From assembly GCA_001275005.1 (NCBI GenBank), contig JWZX01001919.1, forward strand, positions 1 through 16,680: a stretch of 16,680 nucleotides of DNA. Reading direction: 5' to 3'. Positions 10,801-13,800 of the stretch are shown here, piece after piece. Origin of the DNA: Chrysochromulina tobinii. Lineage: Eukaryota > Haptophyta > Prymnesiales > Chrysochromulinaceae. The first letter of the stretch is position 1. Every line of letters starts with the position of its first letter. The translations under genes and the position numbers were made by a program. The notes under the pieces are model-generated. The model was not told the origin of the DNA. It saw nothing but the letters and a program-made list of their open reading frames with translations, and ran no database searches.

Positions 10801-13800
10801 GCATGGAGGTGGATCTGCGCGCCCTGCTCGAGGTGATCACAGTGTACCGCTCCTCGTGCCTCATTATGGATGAGGTGGACCTGCTGCTGCATCCCCTCAA
10901 AAGCGAGCTCAACTTCCCAATCGGCAAGAAGCACGCTCTCGACGTGAGCCCGCAGCGCTGGCAGTGTGCGATCCATTGCTGCGATGCCGTCTTCTACGCC
11001 GAACGCAAGTCGATGTCGGTCAACTTTGAGCAGTCGGCGCGCGCCAGGTCGATCCTCGAAGAGGTGCGATCTCGATCTCCCTGGATCTCCCTCATCAGTG
11101 TGTGCCCTCGATTCCCCTCTGATCGATCTCGTTCGATCTCGCTCGATCTCGTTCGCGCAGCTCAACGGTGTCATCGAGCAGGGCTACGCGGAGCACACGC
11201 TCCAGCGCTCGCCGCACCTGACGCTGCTCAACGAGGAGTGGTACAAGCGCTCGATGATGCTCCCGATGGCGCAGTGGATGCTTCTGTGGCTCGAGGCCAA
11301 CCATGTGAGCGGGCTGCAGTCCGAGCACATGCTCGCCTACATCACGCACGACTACACGCCGCTCATTGGGCTCGATTGGGGCGAGGCCGTCGAGGAGGCG
11401 GTCGCCGCACAAGAGGCCGAGATGAGCGCCGAGTTGAGCGCCGACCCGTTGGTCACGAGCGCCACGCGCAATCAAGGGGCACTCGCCCGCGCACGCAAGG
11501 CAAGTGGCGCGTCCTCGGTCGAGGCGCCCGATGCGGCGCCGAGCAGCGGCATTACCGGTAAGATACGCGGGGTGCAGTACACGTCACCAGCCAAGGGCAC
11601 GGCCGCATACGCGCAGCTGCGGCTGCATGCGCTGCTCAATTTGAAGCTCAAGCTCAACGAGCTCACGACGAAGGCGATGCAGCTGATCAACCTGACCGAG
11701 GAATGGCTCAACACTTTCTTGCCCCACTGCCTGCAGAAGATTGATCGAGTGTCGTTTGGACTGCTCTCGATGAGCGAGATGCAGAAGCAGCAGAAGCTCG
11801 ATCCCCACACGCCGCGATCTCGCCTGAAGCTCGCGATCCCCTTCGTCGGCAAGGACGTACCCTCGACAGCGTCTGAGTTCGCGCACCCGGACATCATCAT
11901 CGGCCTCACGGTGCTCGCCTACCGGTACGAGGGGCGGCTGCCTGTGCTGGCTGTGCTGTGCTGGCCCCTGATAAGGGTCTGTATGAGCCCTGAAGGCCTC
12001 TGATTGCGTGTGAGTACCTGCCTCATCAGGTACGAGGGGCTGCGCCGCTCCGACTTTGAGGAGGACCTGATGCCGTTGCTCCGCTCCAATTTCGAGGCCG
12101 AGGCGGGCCCTTACCGGCTGCGAGTTTCGTCCCTCATGTACAACACGTGGGTGGAGCAGGCGGGCGGGCGCATCAAGGGGAGCACAAAGGAGATCGACCA
12201 CAAGCGCACGGCGGCGGCCACGCGCAGCTCGAACAACGAGGAGGAGGACGGACCGCCCGGTACGACGCGCGACGCGGTACCCGAGGATGATCTTGTCGTC
12301 CCTCTCTGGCTGCTCAAGCAGAGCAACGAGGAGCAGGTGACCCGCCTCTTCGAGCTGCTGCGCAAGCTACCGATGGCCATCCATTGGTATTTAGAGCAGG
12401 TCGTCTTCCCGACCTACACGCAGCACCAGCACATTAAGCTCTCAGCCTCGGGGCAGGAGCTCGGCGGCGCGATGCTCTTCCCCTCGCGCGTGGGCTTCAG
12501 CGGCACGCCATCCGACCTGCTCCCACTCGACCTCGGGCGTTGTGGGTATGTGGAGGGCCCCGAGGGCCTCCGATGGGCCTCTGATGGCCTCGGACTGCCC
12601 CGGATCGCCCCGGACTGCCCCTAATTGCATGCGAGTGCCTCCCTAATTAGGTACTCTGATGGCCTCGGACTGCCCCGGATCGCCCCGGACTGCCCCTGAT
12701 TGCATGCGAGTGCCTCCCTAATTAGGTACGAGGAGGGCTCGGATGGGCAGATGCTTCACGTGCTCACGGACGAGCTGTGCATGTGCGTCGAGTTCGTCGA
12801 GAGCGGTTGGACTGTCGATTCGCTCCTCGAGCGGGTCGCGAATGCGGAGCCGCGCTTCCATGCGCTCATCGACACGGGCGCGCTCATCACCGGCCTGGGC
12901 AACAAGGGCGTCGCGCAACGGCTGCTCGATCTGGGCTTGGGTCGCTGGTGCGAGATTGCGATTGAGATTGCGATCCCCTGATGGTCTTTGATGGTCCTTG
13001 ATGGTCCTTGATGGCCTCTGATGGCGAGCGCGTGCATCCCTTATCAGGTGCGAGGGCGTCGTCTTCCTCGATGAGAGCGACGAGAAGGTGATCCTGGTCA
13101 AGGCGACTGGGCGCGTGCTCAAGCTTTCACAGTGCGGCATCGCCGTCGAGAACCGCTTCGCCTTCTACGACCAGATCCACACGACGGGCATGGACATCAA
13201 ACATACGCTCAACGCGGCCGCGGCCCTCACGCTCGGAAAGGACATGGTGTTCCGTGACCTCGCGCAGGTGAGGGCCGCTGATGACCGTTGATTGGCCCTC
13301 ATGGTGTTCCGTGACCTCGCGCCGGGACCTTGGTGAGCGCATACGACCGATCGCCTCTGATTGCGTCTGATTGCGTCCCTCATCATCGCGCAGGGTGCGT
13401 ACCGTATGCGCGGCATCGCCAAGGGGCAGACGATCACGATGCTCGTCATCCCCGAGGTGCAGCAGCTCATGAAACGACAGCTCAGCAAGGCAAGGCAAGG
13501 CAAGGCAAGGCCCGCCGGCGCCGGCAGCGGCAGCAGCGGCGGTGTCGACGGCGGCAATGTCGACGGCGGCGGTGTCGACGGCGGCGGTGCCAAGGATCCC
13601 ATGTTCGAGGCTGCACCGTCGGCGGCCGCCTCCGCCCCCTCAACGGCCGCCTCCATCCCCTCGGTCGCCGTCGTCTCGCGCGTCGTCTCGCACTCCACGC
13701 CCCAGGGCCAGCTGCTTCAGGACGTGGCCGCGTGGCTCACGATCAACAGCATGCGCACTGAGCGCGTTCAGTTCGACCAGCTGTGCGCGCAGAACCTCGC

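Noticed and set aside
12651-12699. Short exon from the proximal acceptor of intron 6
   Set aside because: It would encode decamer-derived residues and terminate at TGA, and skips the conserved YEEGSDGQMLH join; kept only as a possible alternative splice.
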